DNA of 64,000 bases from Agapanthus africanus (lineage: Eukaryota; Streptophyta; Magnoliopsida; Asparagales; Amaryllidaceae). Location: assembly GCA_030015575.1 (NCBI GenBank), contig JASDDO010000026.1, positions 70,333,433-70,397,432 of the forward strand. Reading direction: 5' to 3'. The notes under the pieces are model-generated. The model worked only from the letters and a program-made list of their open reading frames with translations, searched no databases and was not told the origin of the DNA. Numbering within the stretch: position 1 is the stretch's first letter; each line of letters opens with the position of its first letter. Of the stretch, positions 31,408 through 43,470 are shown piece after piece. Position numbers and translations under genes: made by a program.

Positions 31408-32740
31408 TCAGGCGTAGTACTTTTTAAGAAATAGACCGTTTATCGGCCGGAATGGCCATCCGCCATGCATGTCTATGAGCAGATAAGCTCCACCCTGGTA
31501 GACCTTATCTATGATGTACGGGCCTTCATAGTTCGGCTCGAACTTTTCCCGTTTTGCACGATTGGGGATCATTGGTCTTTGGACGACCAGCACGAGTTCA
31601 CCTTGGTGGAATGTTCTCATCCTGGTCAGTCTTTCATACGACCGTGTCACCTTGCCTTATAAGCTTCCAAGTTTTGCTGTACTATAAGGCGGGTTTCATC
31701 GAGAGCATCGTGCTCCTCAAGCCTAAGATGAGCATTTTCTTCATCCGTTAGCTCGTATTGAACCGCTATTTATAATGAAGAAAGTTCTATCTCTAGTGAG
31801 AGCCCTGCTTCAGTCCCAAACACTAATGCATATGGTGTTATATTTGTGGCCGTCTTGAACATTGTTTGGTACGCCCAAAAATCTTCATGCATCTTTTCGT
31901 GCCAGTCTTTTTTGTTCATGGACATCGTCTTTTTTATAATCTTGGTCAAGATCTTGTTGGATGCTTCAGCTAAACCATTGGTCCGAGGATTGCAGACTGA
32001 GGAGTATCTCCACTCTATCTCGTGTTGCTGTGCGAAGCAACTTATTTTGTAGCCTCTATAAGCTGGCCCATTATCCGAGATTATCCTCCGCAGAGTCCCA
32101 AACCGGTAGATGACATGGATTTTAAAGAAGTGAAGGATATTCACCGTCTTCACCTCCCTTAGCGGTACTGCTTCTGCCCGCTTAGAGAAGTAATTGGTTG
32201 TTACCAGTATAAACCGGTGTCCTCTGGATGACGCTAGCTCTATAGGGACGATTATATCGGTTCCCCACATCTCGAACGGCCAGCTGGCTACTGTTGGATG
32301 TAGCGGATTTGGATGTTGATGAATAAAGTCCCCGTGTATTTGACACGGGTGATATTGCTTCGCATATTCGAGACAGTCTTGAATCATCGTGGACCAACAA
32401 TAGCCCATCATTTTTATCTTCAGCTTCATCTTTAGACCCATATGATGAGAGCCACAAAATCCGACTTGTAATTCTCGGACGACTTTCTTTGCTTCCTTCG
32501 GCCCTAGGCACCTTAGCTATAGAAAGTCAAATGATCACTTATATAGAGTATCATTAACGAAGGGGAATGACAAAGCTCGTTTCATTAGCTGATGTCTAGA
32601 CGACGCACTTTCGGGCATTCGTTGGGACTTAAAGTAGTCTATGAAAACTTCCCTCCAGTCCTTGACCTTTTCTTCGTCCTCTATTTGGAGAACTTCTTGT
32701 TCGGATCGTTTCTTTTTCTTCGGGTGGCCCATTCAGGTCT
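31408..32740 (-). pseudogene. H: integrase region
   Basis: Minus strand. The zinc-binding cysteines (CLEYAKQYHPCQIHG) lie near 32340-32380. The core starts at WGTDIIVPI (about 32255), with IISDNGPAYRG near 32060-32090 and NPRTNGLAEASNK near 31965-32005. The C-terminal part with WELVLVV-like and FEPNYEGPYIIDKV motifs lies at 31408-31650. This is Tat-type integrase without a chromodomain. Decayed. Confidence 0.88.
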
Positions 32741-32959
32741 TCATCTGAAGATGTATCTACTGGTGTGAGGATCCCGCGGCTTTGTACAATGATCCTTACA
32801 TCATCGAGGTCTTCATCGGCCAATTCTTTAACCAACTTGGCTAGCGCATCCTCTTTGCTGTTTTCCGCTCACGGTATGCTTTCCAAGGTGTTGGGTCAGC
32901 AGTTGCTGTACTCTGCGGCTTTGTACAATGATCCTTACATCATCGAGATCTTCATCGGC

Positions 32960-33490
32960 CAATTCTTTAACCAACTTGGCTAGCGCATCCGCTTTGCTGT
33001 TTTCCGCTAACGGTACGCTTTCCAGGGTGTTGGGTCAGCAGTTGCTGCACTCTTTCGCCATATCTTATTAGTTCGGGCTTGCATGTCTGATAGTCGCCGT
33101 TTACTTGACTAACGATCAGCTGGGAATCTCCATATATGAGGAGGTTTTTGATTCCCATGTCGATAGCAATCTCAAGACCGGCTATCAAAACTTCATATTC
33201 TGCTTCATTATTGGTCCTGGGTTCCATCAAGAAGAGGGCGTAACACAATATTCCTCCTTACAGGGTTACGAAAATAAGACCCACCCATGCTTTGATTATG
33301 TGAGTGTTCCTCTTTCGCCGCTTCATGGAAGAGGCTCCATCGATGTAGAGTTCCCACTGAGACTCATTTTCTTCTTTCTCCTTCTCGACTGCGTTGAACG
33401 CGTGTTCATCCAGCAGTTCGCAGTTTATGGGAGAATCAGCTGGTATCGGATGTTCCGCAAGAAAGTCAGTGATGGCTTGTCCTTTCACCG
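32960..33490 (-). pseudogene. H: second (archaeal-type) RNase H region
   Basis: Minus strand. WELYIDGASS lies near 33330-33360, then TNNEAEYEVLIAGLEIA, then LIYGDSQLIVSQVNGDY near 33110-33160. The DGA..., E and GDSQL residues are those of archaeal-type RNase H, acquired in addition to the Ty3 enzyme by Tat elements. This is the main ground for the Tat call. Decayed. Confidence 0.88.
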
Positions 33491-33499
33491 CTTTAAGGG

Positions 33500-34060
33500 G
33501 TCAATACGTTATCGAGAATTCCATCAGTAGGAGGGTCCATTTGGCAATCCTTCCTGTCAGTATGGCTTTCGTCATCAGATATTTGAGAGGATCTACTTTT
33601 GATATGAGATAGAACTCGTGCGTCAAGGTGTAATGTCTGAGCTTCGTTATTGCGAAGATCAACACCAGGCAATATTTTTCGATGAGGGAATCGTTACTTT
33701 CTGCCCCCAGGAGAACTCTGCTTAGATAGTAAAGAGCTCTCTCTTTTCCTTGATTGTTCTCTTGTGCCCATAGCACGTCTAGAGAACCTTCGAGGGCTGT
33801 CGTGTATAAGATAAAGGGTTTTTACTTAACTAGAGCGGCTAATACCGGCGGATTTTGTAGGTATTATTTAATTTCATCTAGTGCGTTTTGGAATTTCTGA
33901 TCCTAGACGAACGGGGTCCTCTTCTTCATCAGATGGCTATAGGGACGATATTTTCCGAAGAGGTTGGCTATGAATCACCAGATATACGATGGCTTTCCTT
34001 AGAGAGACCGCAGTTGTTTGAGGGTTCTTGGCGAGGGCATTTCTCTAACCGTCTTGATTT
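33500..34060 (-). pseudogene. H: Ty3 RNase H and connection region
   Basis: Minus strand. YYLSRVLLGAE and HYTLTHEFYLISKVDPLKY are recognisable at about 33590-33730. It follows RT in the normal Ty3 order. Decayed. Confidence 0.8.
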
Positions 34061-34079
34061 TTGAGGGGTCGATTTCGAT

Positions 34080-34720
34080 ACCTCGGTGGCATATGATGAA
34101 GCCTAGGAATTTTCCTGAGGAGACTCCAAATGCGCACTTTAGAAGATTCATCTTCAGATTATACTTCTGAAGAAGTTAGAAAAACAATTTTAATGTATTC
34201 CCAATGTTCCTCATGAGATTTGCTCTTGACCACAAGGTCATCGATATAGCATTCGATGATCTTATGTATGAGATCATCGAAGATCTTTGTCATGGCTCTT
34301 AGGTATGTGGTTCCAGCGTTTTTCAAACCGAAAGGCATCACATTGTAACAAAATACGCCTAACGGAGTCCGGAAGGCAATATGCTTCTGGTTTTCAGGAT
34401 CCATCTTTATCTAGTTGTATCCTGAAGATCTATCCATGAAGGAGAAGACTTTGTAGGTAGACGTATTATCGATCATCAACTCGGCAATAGGTACTGGGAA
34501 GTCATCTTTTTGGCATGCTTTGTTGAAGTCTCGAAAGTCCACGCAGATGTGAACTGTCCCATTTTTCTTCATCACCGGAACGATGTTGGCGATCCAATCG
34601 GGATATTGAACTTCTTGGATGAAGCCGGAGTCGATTAATTTCTTGACTTCGGCGTTGATACTCATCTCCAGTTCGAGCTGCATCCTTCTTGGTGCCTATT
34701 TAACTGGCTTTATGTCTGGC
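34080..34720 (-). pseudogene. H: reverse transcriptase region
   Basis: Minus strand. Visible are SGFIQEVQYPDW, KKNGTVHICVDFRDFNKAC (about 34515-34575), TPLGVFCYNVMPFGLKNAG (about 34315-34375) and the catalytic-box relative CYIDDLVVKSK (about 34210-34245). It is Ty3-type RT. Decayed. Confidence 0.9.
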
Positions 34721-34729
34721 GATATGACC

Positions 34730-36580
34730 AGTTTATGTACCGCCGCTTCTAGATCTAAACCCGGTATTTCAAAGTAGTTTCAGGAGAAACAGTCTTTGTA
34801 CTGCATAAGCACGTATTTCAGTGCGGCTACTTATTTTTCAAATATCAACTCACTGACAAACTCGGCATCGGATCATTTTCCATCTCTAAGTTAATTTTCC
34901 TAAGGTTGTCTGTCGTAGTGTGTATCCCGTCCTCCAGCTCTTTTGGCACTAGTGGAAATTCTGAGATCATCTCGTCATCATCTTCATTTGTGAAGTATCC
35001 GAAGAGGTCAATCATATCCTCGTTCTCTCCCTCTTTTGAGAGAGTTACCATATGACAGGTACGAGTCCGCTTCCATTTTCGCAGTTAAGCTGGTACTATC
35101 TTGACTGTATAGCTCTTCTTTTGCTCATGCTTTTGTGGCGGGTTTATCCTCCAGCTGTCGGATAATATGAACCTGCCTCGTTGATATTGGTCTTCGACCC
35201 AATTTTTAAATGCGAAGCAGTCCTCAAGGGGATGGCTTATTGCTCGATGATAGGAGCAATAATCCAGATGGTGGACCCCATTTATCTGTTTGGGGTGCCT
35301 AGACTTCGGAAGTGTCATTATTCGGTGCTTCATGACAAGGTTGAATATTTTCTCTGTCTTGTCTCGAGGGAACAAGAGTTTCCGACCCCTCTTCTTCATA
35401 AAGGACGGGCTCCAACCGAGATTTTCTCGATTAAACGGCATCTTGGACATGCTTTATTTTCCTTGAACGTTATTTACATTCTTCGCCTTATTTTTTCCTC
35501 TACTTCGGAATTTTCCTTTTTCACGAAAGTACTCAACGGGCTGTGGATGAAGAGTATCACGGTCTACTTCTTCCATTGATTGTCGACTGAGACATTGCGT
35601 CTTGGCCTTTTCATATATGACCATTTCACGGCTGTGGTTGTCTCGGCTCGCTTGACAAACTTCTTTTATTAACTTATCAATTTGTTCTTTGAGCGGCGGA
35701 TCTAACGTTCTCAGGGCGGGATCTTGCTCTGATTTGACATCACGGCTGTTTGGAAGAGCGTTTTTTCTTCACTCAAGCTGTTTATGACGTGGCAGCTGTA
35801 AATTTGCTCCTGTTTCTTGGATCAAACATATCCGAGCCCAGTTGTTTCCATCTTCCCATCGGGCTTCTTTTGTTGAGTTCTGGGAATATCCCAAATCTTT
35901 TTGTAGAATTGGGTATGTCGAACAGTCTGTTCGAGAGGTACGCCTTGGCACTTTAACAGTTTCTTTAATCACTCCGAATAATATCTTGGCAGACGGATGG
36001 GCTAGAACCTATCAAGGGTAGGGTGGCACCATGCCAGACTTCTTTTTCCACCTTGGTCTCCATAGATTTTTAAAAGAGGCTCGCTTTTTCACCTCTTCGC
36101 CTAGGAGGCACGTAGAAATTTTTCAGTTCTTGTACGCTATATGTATCGAGCGCACCAAGTTCCTTATAATGTTGAGTCGGAGTCATTATAATTTGTAGAC
36201 TTCGATCAAGTTCGGCAAGAGTCTGAGTCGATGGGCGGCTGGAGAACACTACATTGGTCTCGTCCTTGGAGTCACTGCCAAAGACCAAGATAGGGGTCGA
36301 TGGCCCGGGTTTATTGTTTTCCCTCCGAGGTTGTCCCGAGTAGACTATTTGTTCGTCATCCTCGGTATCACTTCCAAAGATCGGGATAGTGGCTGCGGAT
36401 TTTTGTTTTTCTCTGGCATGTGGTATCTTTCGGTATCCTCTAAGTCCGGCAGAGAGTACTTCGTATTTTCATACTTTCGTACTTCATTCACCGAGAACGG
36501 ATTGAGTTCTCCCATGACGGTATACTTTGAGCCATCCTTGAAATACTTCATACACTGATGTTGTGTAGAAGAGATGATGT
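34730..36580 (-). pseudogene. H: linker between protease and RT, with a zinc-knuckle-like module
   Basis: Minus strand. Contains a CSYHRAISHPLEDCFAFKNW motif near 35210-35270, followed by QRGRFILSDSWR. Acidic and basic segments (KFEPP-like, LKNFYVPPRRRGEK at 36070-36130, DSKDETNVVF near 36260) show no recognised fold. The H-H-D-C pattern recurs near 38600. Decayed. Confidence 0.65.
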
Positions 36581-36589
36581 TTTACTAGT

Positions 36590-36990
36590 GTAACCAGGGC
36601 CTGCCGAGTAAGGCGTTGTAGCAAGTTTTGGCATCAATGACATGGAATTTGATGTCAGTGATGAGCAGCCCGAAGCGTAGCATAGGTATTACAGACCCAA
36701 CGTCCGTGATAACTGTGAATCAAACCTGGGGATGGTAATTTTATCTTGGGTAAGGTGCTGAACATTAATGCATATTTCATTCAACACTCTCACGTTGAGA
36801 AGATTGACGGAGGATCCGTTGTCGACAAGGATTTCCCCATCTTGATATCATGGCAATACCCGGTGATGTATAGCTGTCAATTATGTTCACACGTACCGAG
36901 AAGTAGATCTTCATCGCTGAATGTAATATCGGCCGTGTGGATCTCTGCCAGTTCATCTATCATCTTCTCTTCTGCGAGGAAAGTTTAGAA
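36590..36990 (-). pseudogene. H: aspartic protease region
   Basis: Minus strand. The active-site-like ILVDNGSSVNLLN lies at about 36795-36840, and the closing ALLGRPWLH near 36590-36620. The order flap, then LLGRPW is that of Tat proteases. Decayed. Confidence 0.8.
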
Positions 36991-36999
36991 CTGATCTGG

Positions 37000-38660
37000 C
37001 TCTTGTAAGGCCTTGATCAGGGAATCTCGTGCTTCTTTGGACAGGAGGAGAACATCCAGTATGCTCAGTCGTGAGAGTATTTTCCTCAAATGTGAAAGGA
37101 TATTGTAGTCCACCTTCTTTTTCTTAGGCGGGTCCTTTGCGGCGAGTTCTTTGACAACTACTTCATCAAGGGCGATTTTCTCGGGTATCTTCCCTTTCCC
37201 CTTGTCTTTTTTGCTCAAACCTTTGTTTGCAGGTCCGAGATTCTTCTTAGGTAGCGTACGGTTACGCACCTGAATATTTTCACAATTTTTCTCCTTCTCT
37301 TCTTTTCCTAAAACGGAGTCTTCAAAGAGAGGGTTGAGGGACGTTTCGTCCTCGGAATCGCTCTCGAATGTGAGAACTTGAGGTTTTTCCCCTTCCGAAC
37401 TAGTACCAACCATATGACAGTTGCCAGTTGTTTTTTATGCGTGTTCGTCTTGTCACCCTCATGTTGATAAGCACAAGCTTTGCGCTTCTCCTTCTTAAAG
37501 TGTTTTCGATGGGCAATATATTCTTACCACTTCTTGAAGGTATTGCACTCTTCGATAGGGTGGGCGACCCTTCGGTGATATAGGCAGTATTTTGGATGTT
37601 ATTTTTCTCCAACGAAGTATGGGACCCCGGGAGTGTACATCAGGAGCGGTGGTAGTTTTTTCTCCATGGACAGGGATTTGGCGAACAGCTTTTCAGCTTT
37701 AGTACTGCTTTTGTTTATCGCAGGCGTGCTTTGATTTGTCCGGAAAACTTCATGACCCGTCCTCATCGCAGCTTCTTTGTTTAGATGTCGCTGTTTGGCC
37801 TTTTCGTATATGGCCATTTCGCGTTTTCGGTCATTTTTGCTCTTTTGAAAAATTTCATTTAAAAGCTTCTCAATCCGGTCTTCTTCCGGCATTTTCGGAG
37901 AATTTAGCGCCGATTCTACCCTCAGTTCCTCCACATCGCTTTCTGACGCTGGGGGAGCTTCTTTGTCATATAACGAGGAATGAGAGACCATGTGCAGCTT
38001 GCTTCATGGTCTACCGTTTCCTATGATGAGTCATTTTCCTCATCATTATTACTGTCTCCACCCTCAAGAATATGCTTGAGGAATTCTTCGAGCGTGACCG
38101 GTGTCTGTGCCTTTTGGTTATATTCTTTCAGCACGTGAATATGCTTGAGGAATTCTTCGAGCGTGATCGGTGTCCGCGCCTTTTGATTATATTCTTCCAG
38201 TGCATCTATTTATTTTTGAAGGTTTGTGCGCTTGTCGAGATTTTCCGCAGGCTGCACAAGCTTCTTGGTCTTCTTCTTTTTCTTAGAAGACTTTGTAGGC
38301 TTAACTTGGGGGCTTTTCCCTTTGTCGGCAACTTTTTGTGTGGGACATGGTTGCAGTATCCTTTCTATGATTTTGGGTTCAAGTGGTCTCTTCCACCTGA
38401 TCGCCGAACATGCTTACAGATCCTTCAACATTATTTTAGTCTTTGCTGAAAGGACTACTTCCCATGGAGATTCTTCCACGAGTGAGCATGATGCCCCCTG
38501 TGCGTCCACCTTTTTAGGAGCGTGGTTTTGGGATGGATCTACTCTCCAGCTATCAGACAGTGCGAACTTCCCCTGCTGGTACTGCTCTTCAACCCAATTT
38601 TTGAAGATATAGCAATCCTCAGTTAGATGGCTAACTATCCTGTGATAGGAGCAGTGGTTG
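37000..38660 (-). pseudogene. H: gag-protease linker with a second zinc-knuckle-like module
   Basis: Minus strand. Near 38560-38660 a second version of the CxxH..H...DC..FKNWVEEQYQ module lies before a charged low-complexity stretch (KKKVDYNILSHLRK near 37080-37120; KSKNDRKREMAIYEKAKQ near 37800). It has direct repeats relative to the 34730-36580 block. Decayed, function of the module unknown. Confidence 0.6.
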
Positions 38661-39548
38661 GGGTTATTGACGTCGCCGGCTTATGCTGGACGTATGGGTC
38701 TAGCAATGTGATGAGATTATTTTGCATTGACAGCTCAAACAACCACCTCGTTTTATCACGAGGGAACAAGTATGCACGTCCTAGCCTTTCTTCCAAGGAC
38801 AGACCTGCACGAGTGTTGTTTTGACGGGCGGGTGCTTTTGGACCGCTCGTTTTTTGTTGTGTATTGGCAACAAAGGCCGCTTTTGCTTTTCCCCTGTTAT
38901 TTCGAGGGTCCTTATTTGAGGAGGAAGGGCCATGTCTCATCTGATCCATCTGTGCTAGCTTATCAATCAACGACTGGACCGTGATGGGCTTGAAGAAGGT
39001 CATGAATTGGGATACGTTCGTTAAGGATCTAGTGTCCCAATAAACATTCCTACAGCCGGAGACTCCTCAATGCGCTGTTCGCATTTAGACCATAGGTTCT
39101 GCCACCGGATCACGTATTGGACCCATATTTCTCCTGGCCTGACCCTGGCATTGATTAGCGCCCTGATCGGAGTGCGTTCACTCACGCTGGCGAACCGTTG
39201 TGTGAATAGCAGTTCCATTTCAGAAAAGGTTTTCACGAAGTCATTTGGGAGCTCCGAGTACCATTTGAAAGCTGTTTCTGATAACCTTCCGACGAATTAG
39301 CGAAGCAGCGATTTGTCGTCGCCTCCAGTAGTTCCACACAGAACTCTGAATTGTGCAGCATGCTGGTGGGGATTACCCGTTCCTTTGTAAACGTGGAACT
39401 TCGGGATCGTGTATCCCGGTGAATACTTTATTTAGTTATACCATACCGGATATGATCGCCTGATTTTGACCAATTGGTTGGCAGCTTCATTGGCCTGGTG
39501 GGATCTAATTTGCTGAACAATGTAGTCATCCAGAGCCACCTAGGAGAT
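38661..39548 (-). pseudogene. H: gag region
   Basis: Minus strand. LDDYIVQQIRSHQANEAANQL begins at about 39530, and WYSELPNDFVKTFSEMELLF with RFASVSERTP lie near 39180-39260. This is the Ty3/Tat capsid pattern. A basic linker (NNRGKAKAAFV) and the LFPRDKTRWLFEL block follow. The 5' end is cut by LTR I. Decayed. Confidence 0.8.
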
Positions 39549-40768
39549 TGTTTCTATTGGCTATAGTGCTCTCAAGTCAATTATTGTAATCGCAGGCAGG
39601 CGATTGTGATGATTGAGGGAGGACCTATACGGGTAGAACAGTCTTACTCGAGATGATAGTATGCTATCTGGTTTGACTTTATCATCATGTACATACATTA
39701 TGTAGTATTACAGATCACTATTACATGTTGATAGAGCTCAAAGGAGTTTTGCTTGACTACCGGCATTATCATGGCGATCATATACTTAGGAGCTGGGTAG
39801 TCCATAAGCACATCTTTAAATATCCCTAGTCGAGAGAGTATCGAGACCGGGCATCGATAATTCGGAGTAGACTAGTGTATACTTTTCGAGACCCCGACGA
39901 GGGGCGGTGGCCGGTCTCACAAGCCATTGGTGTCGGTTAGTGACCAAAGATAGTATACATGTGCTTATTAGGTTATGAGTTACACTGGATAGACTCGTCG
40001 GGAATATGCTAGATAGTATTATACCTATTGTCAGATAGATAGCAGTTCTCAGGTGACATGAGTATAGGTTAGTCTGTTGACGTGAGATCGTCATTTGTCT
40101 CGTGTGAGTTCCCACTGTGATTTGATTACTACCCTACCACGGCTCAAAGGAGTCGTGCAAACAGGTTTTAGTTGGGTACAGTCCCGAGCCACATGGAGGC
40201 AGTGAGCGGATCGTCAGGAATTCGTCTCTCCCGGTATTGGGGGTAGATGTCGCACTATGCATGGGTGGCCATCACCAGAAATCCTTGGCCAAGGTGGACG
40301 AGATTTACTGATTTGGATCAGTAGTTTTTTAGTGGGTGATGGGCTTTACACCGACACGAAATATCGCGTTATTAGGGATCTGACGTTTACCATCCCTCTA
40401 GGCCCGATATGCGATACTCTCAGACGAACATACCGGACTGTACGGAGATTGTCACAGATAGGCTCGGTAGGGGTATGGATGAGTTTGTTCTTTGGCCTTC
40501 CTTTTGCTCAATACCTGAGTAGCCGTTACGTACAGTTAGTGCCGCTGACGTGATTATGGTTAAATCCATTGCCAGCATATCAACGAGTCTTTAGAGTCCC
40601 ACACAGAGGATTTTCCCGGTTCGGGAGATATGATACAGATGACGTATATTGGAACATACAGGTTTCCAATTAAATATGTGTACAGGCTACACGAACTTTA
40701 ATCTGACAGTTGATAATACCAGCGGCTTAGGATTAAGCCGGATTATTAAATCAAGTTTTGATTTAATA

Positions 40769-40807
<39 letters not shown>

Positions 40808-41253
40808 ATATATGTATTCTAGTATTATTGTTCACTATTCATTTTCTCTCTTGGCTATTCGTATTTTTATACAAATACATGTATATGTATGTTGATACGT
40901 ATACCGGGTTGTATTTCGTATTTATATGAAATTTGTTCTAGAAGATAAACACCTCATTTGTGAATATTGATTTATGAATATTCATGAAATGAGGTGGAAG
41001 GTGAGGTGGCATTAAGCATGGTTGAAGACATGTAAAGACTAATGTGCTTCTTTATTTTTATTACATATTGATTTGAGATTTTTAATTGTATGGTTGCTAA
41101 AAATTATGAAGCCATTCTTCATTTTACACTTGATTCATTCTTCACTCATGCCTTCAACACTTGCTCATGGCTATCTTTCCTCACCTCCTCCACCTTCTTC
41201 TTTAGATGCTCTCTTGAGCTTAGATTTGAGAGGAAAAAATAGTGGAAAATTCC
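39549..41253 (+). repeat. Element I: Angela LTR, plus strand, truncated by C
   Basis: Matches the B and D LTR type from near its start (CTATAGTGCTCTCAAG) to a point equivalent to about 11070 of B, where the LTR of C begins. No interior is present in the window: either a solo LTR or a 5' LTR whose element continues beyond C. It lies inside H gag. The last five bases before C are ATTCC, the expected target duplication of C. The start base is uncertain by about 8 nt. Confidence 0.78.
40772..40804. repeat. (TA)n microsatellite in LTR I
   Basis: Uninterrupted TA run of about 33 bp. A similar run lies at 60250-60282 in the C LTR. Confidence 0.95.
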
Positions 41254-43470
41254 TGCAGGGTTCCCTAGGACGGCAGCAAGCTTTCGGGAGGCATCGTCCA
41301 TGCCATATTAAAAAATTTGCCGTTCTAGCTAACCCTAAACATTGAATCATATATTAGAAATCTGACGGAAAAGTAAATGCAAACACTTTGCAAGTAAAGT
41401 GAGAAAGGAATACAACCTTTGTAGACCGGTCCTTCACTTCAATAGCTCCGTGTAGTAGTCCCTTCGCTGCGATTGTGAACTCCGGACTCTAGAGAGGCTC
41501 CCATGAAGAAATGAACATGCTTGCATCGAAGACTTCGAGGCCGAAGATAATCTACGTCGAGGAGACACTAACGCAAACTATCTCTTCACTAATCATGGAA
41601 TTAATGAAGCAAACACCCTAACCTAAATGGCAAGTAGTAGAGGATGATGAAGTAGGAAGTGGGCTCACTTTAGAAATCATTTTCTCACAAGGTTTCATCA
41701 CTTATCAAAAATCAAGAGAGCTCAAAAATGAGGAAGAAGAAGATGAAGTGATGAACAAAGAGATGAGGTTAGAAATGCAACCAAGGTTAGATAATATCAT
41801 GCCTAACCCTTGTAGAGACTAAACCATAGCCTAAGGTTAAGGGTTGGGTTAATAAATATCCTAAGCTAGACAAACAAGTTGACTTTGTCAAAGGTTATCC
41901 ATAAGCTCATCCATGCTTAAACCATGACAAATTCACTAATTTGTTTAACTTAAGAATAAATATGAAACCCTAGCTTAACCCTAGCATGGTATAAGTCTTA
42001 TACAAACATGTTGCATGTGTAACCTAGCATGACACAACAATATATATCACATATATATTTTGTGTGCAAAGAAAACAATTAACATATATCACATATATGT
42101 TAAGTGTATCAAATGTGAGAAAAAGAAAAGCTTAAGTGAGCTAATATTAGTTAATGTAATGTAATATATCATATATATATATATAATTATACATTAAATT
42201 ATTAAATCAACACTTGATTTAATAATCCGGCTATATTACATATAACCGACTAATATCAAATGCAACAACTTATCGAATCAACACTTGATTCAATAACCCA
42301 GCTATATCATATATAACCGACCTATGTCACATGTCGTGAGTATAGAATACGGTATCACATATCGTATTAATCTCGGTCCCGCACATATCGCATATGTGCT
42401 CCTACTCCGTTTCGCTTGAGCCAGGAAACCTCTGTGTAGGACTCTAAAGACTCGTCAATACGCCGGCAGTAGGTGATGATCATATCAAACACCCACAAGC
42501 CGCAAGCGGTCTGCTAAACGTAACGGCCACCCGGGTATTGAGCGATTAGAAGATCAACAAGCAAGCCTGCTCACACTCCTGAGAATCCAATCAGTAACAC
42601 TACCGTACAGTCCGGTCTCTTCGTCTGATATGTCGCATATCTCGTCTAGGGGTGGTAAACGTCAGATCCCAGTAACTCGATAAGTCGTGTCGATATGAGG
42701 CTCATAACGGGTCGAAAAACTACTGGTAACACTTACCAGTAAATCTCTGAATCAGCCTTGTTCAGGGACTTCCTGTTATAGCCAGTCGAGTACAGTGCAA
42801 CATCAACCCCCAATACCGGGAGAGACGAATCCCCTCCAATCGCTCATTGCCTCCATGTGACTCGGGACTGTACCCAAAAACTACTATTTTGCACGTCCTC
42901 TTGAATGTGGTAAGATGGAAATCAAAGCACAGTGGAAATCACACAAGACTCTATGACGATCTTGGGTCGACAGACTAACTTGTACCAGTGTCACCAGAGA
43001 ACTGCCATCTGACATGAGGTATAATACCATCTGGGAGTTCTCGGCGAGTCCTTCCAGTGTACCCAGTCTCTACTGAGCACCCGTATATCATCTCTGATGT
43101 CAAATAGCAATGGATATGGGACCATCCATCGCCCATCTACATGGATCGAGAAGCTATACGCTAGTCTACTCTGGTATATCGATGCCCCGTCTCGATACAT
43201 TCACGAGTAGGGACATTAAAAGATGTACTCATAGACTATCATTGTCCCACTAGTATGATCCGCATCATAATCCAGGTAGTCAAGTACACATCCTAAGGGC
43301 TTTACCAACATGTAACAGAGAGACAATCAATGTACATGTTAAGATAAAGAGTAACCAGATAGCATACTATCATATCGAGCAAGAAAGTCCTCCCTATATA
43401 TGTCCAAGCATCCACTACAATATACATATCATGTACAGTAATGGCCTCCAGGGCATACATATAACTAACA
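41254..43470 (-). repeat. C: 3' LTR (2.2 kb)
   Basis: On the minus strand it runs from TGTTAGTTATATGTATGCCC (43470 leftwards) to ..AACCCTGCA (41254). It is flanked on the right by the polypurine tract and on the left by LTR I. It aligns with 59335-61089 and with A's LTR. A conserved acidic frame on the plus strand (copy at 59592-59903) is antisense to the element and probably chance. Confidence 0.92.

Larger units (their letters stand above)
24918..39548 (-). mobile_element. Element H: Ty3/gypsy, Tat lineage, minus strand
   Basis: Reading on the minus strand, from right to left: gag, a long linker, protease, RT, Ty3 RNase H, a second archaeal-type RNase H, integrase, then a 6.5-kb 3' region. 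The second RNase H placed before integrase is the hallmark of Tat (Ogre/Retand/Grande) elements. The right end is cut by an Angela LTR (I) at 39549, so the 5' LTR is not in the window. The left end is inferred from the break of homology in G at about 24918, and the inner border of the 3' LTR could not be delimited. Broken, with a dozen or more breaks; it also carries local tandem duplications. Confidence 0.8.

Noticed and set aside
35181-38612. Several plus-strand frames of 90-140 codons opposite the H gag-pol linker
   Set aside because: They are shadows of the minus-strand coding region, which has the recognisable motifs.
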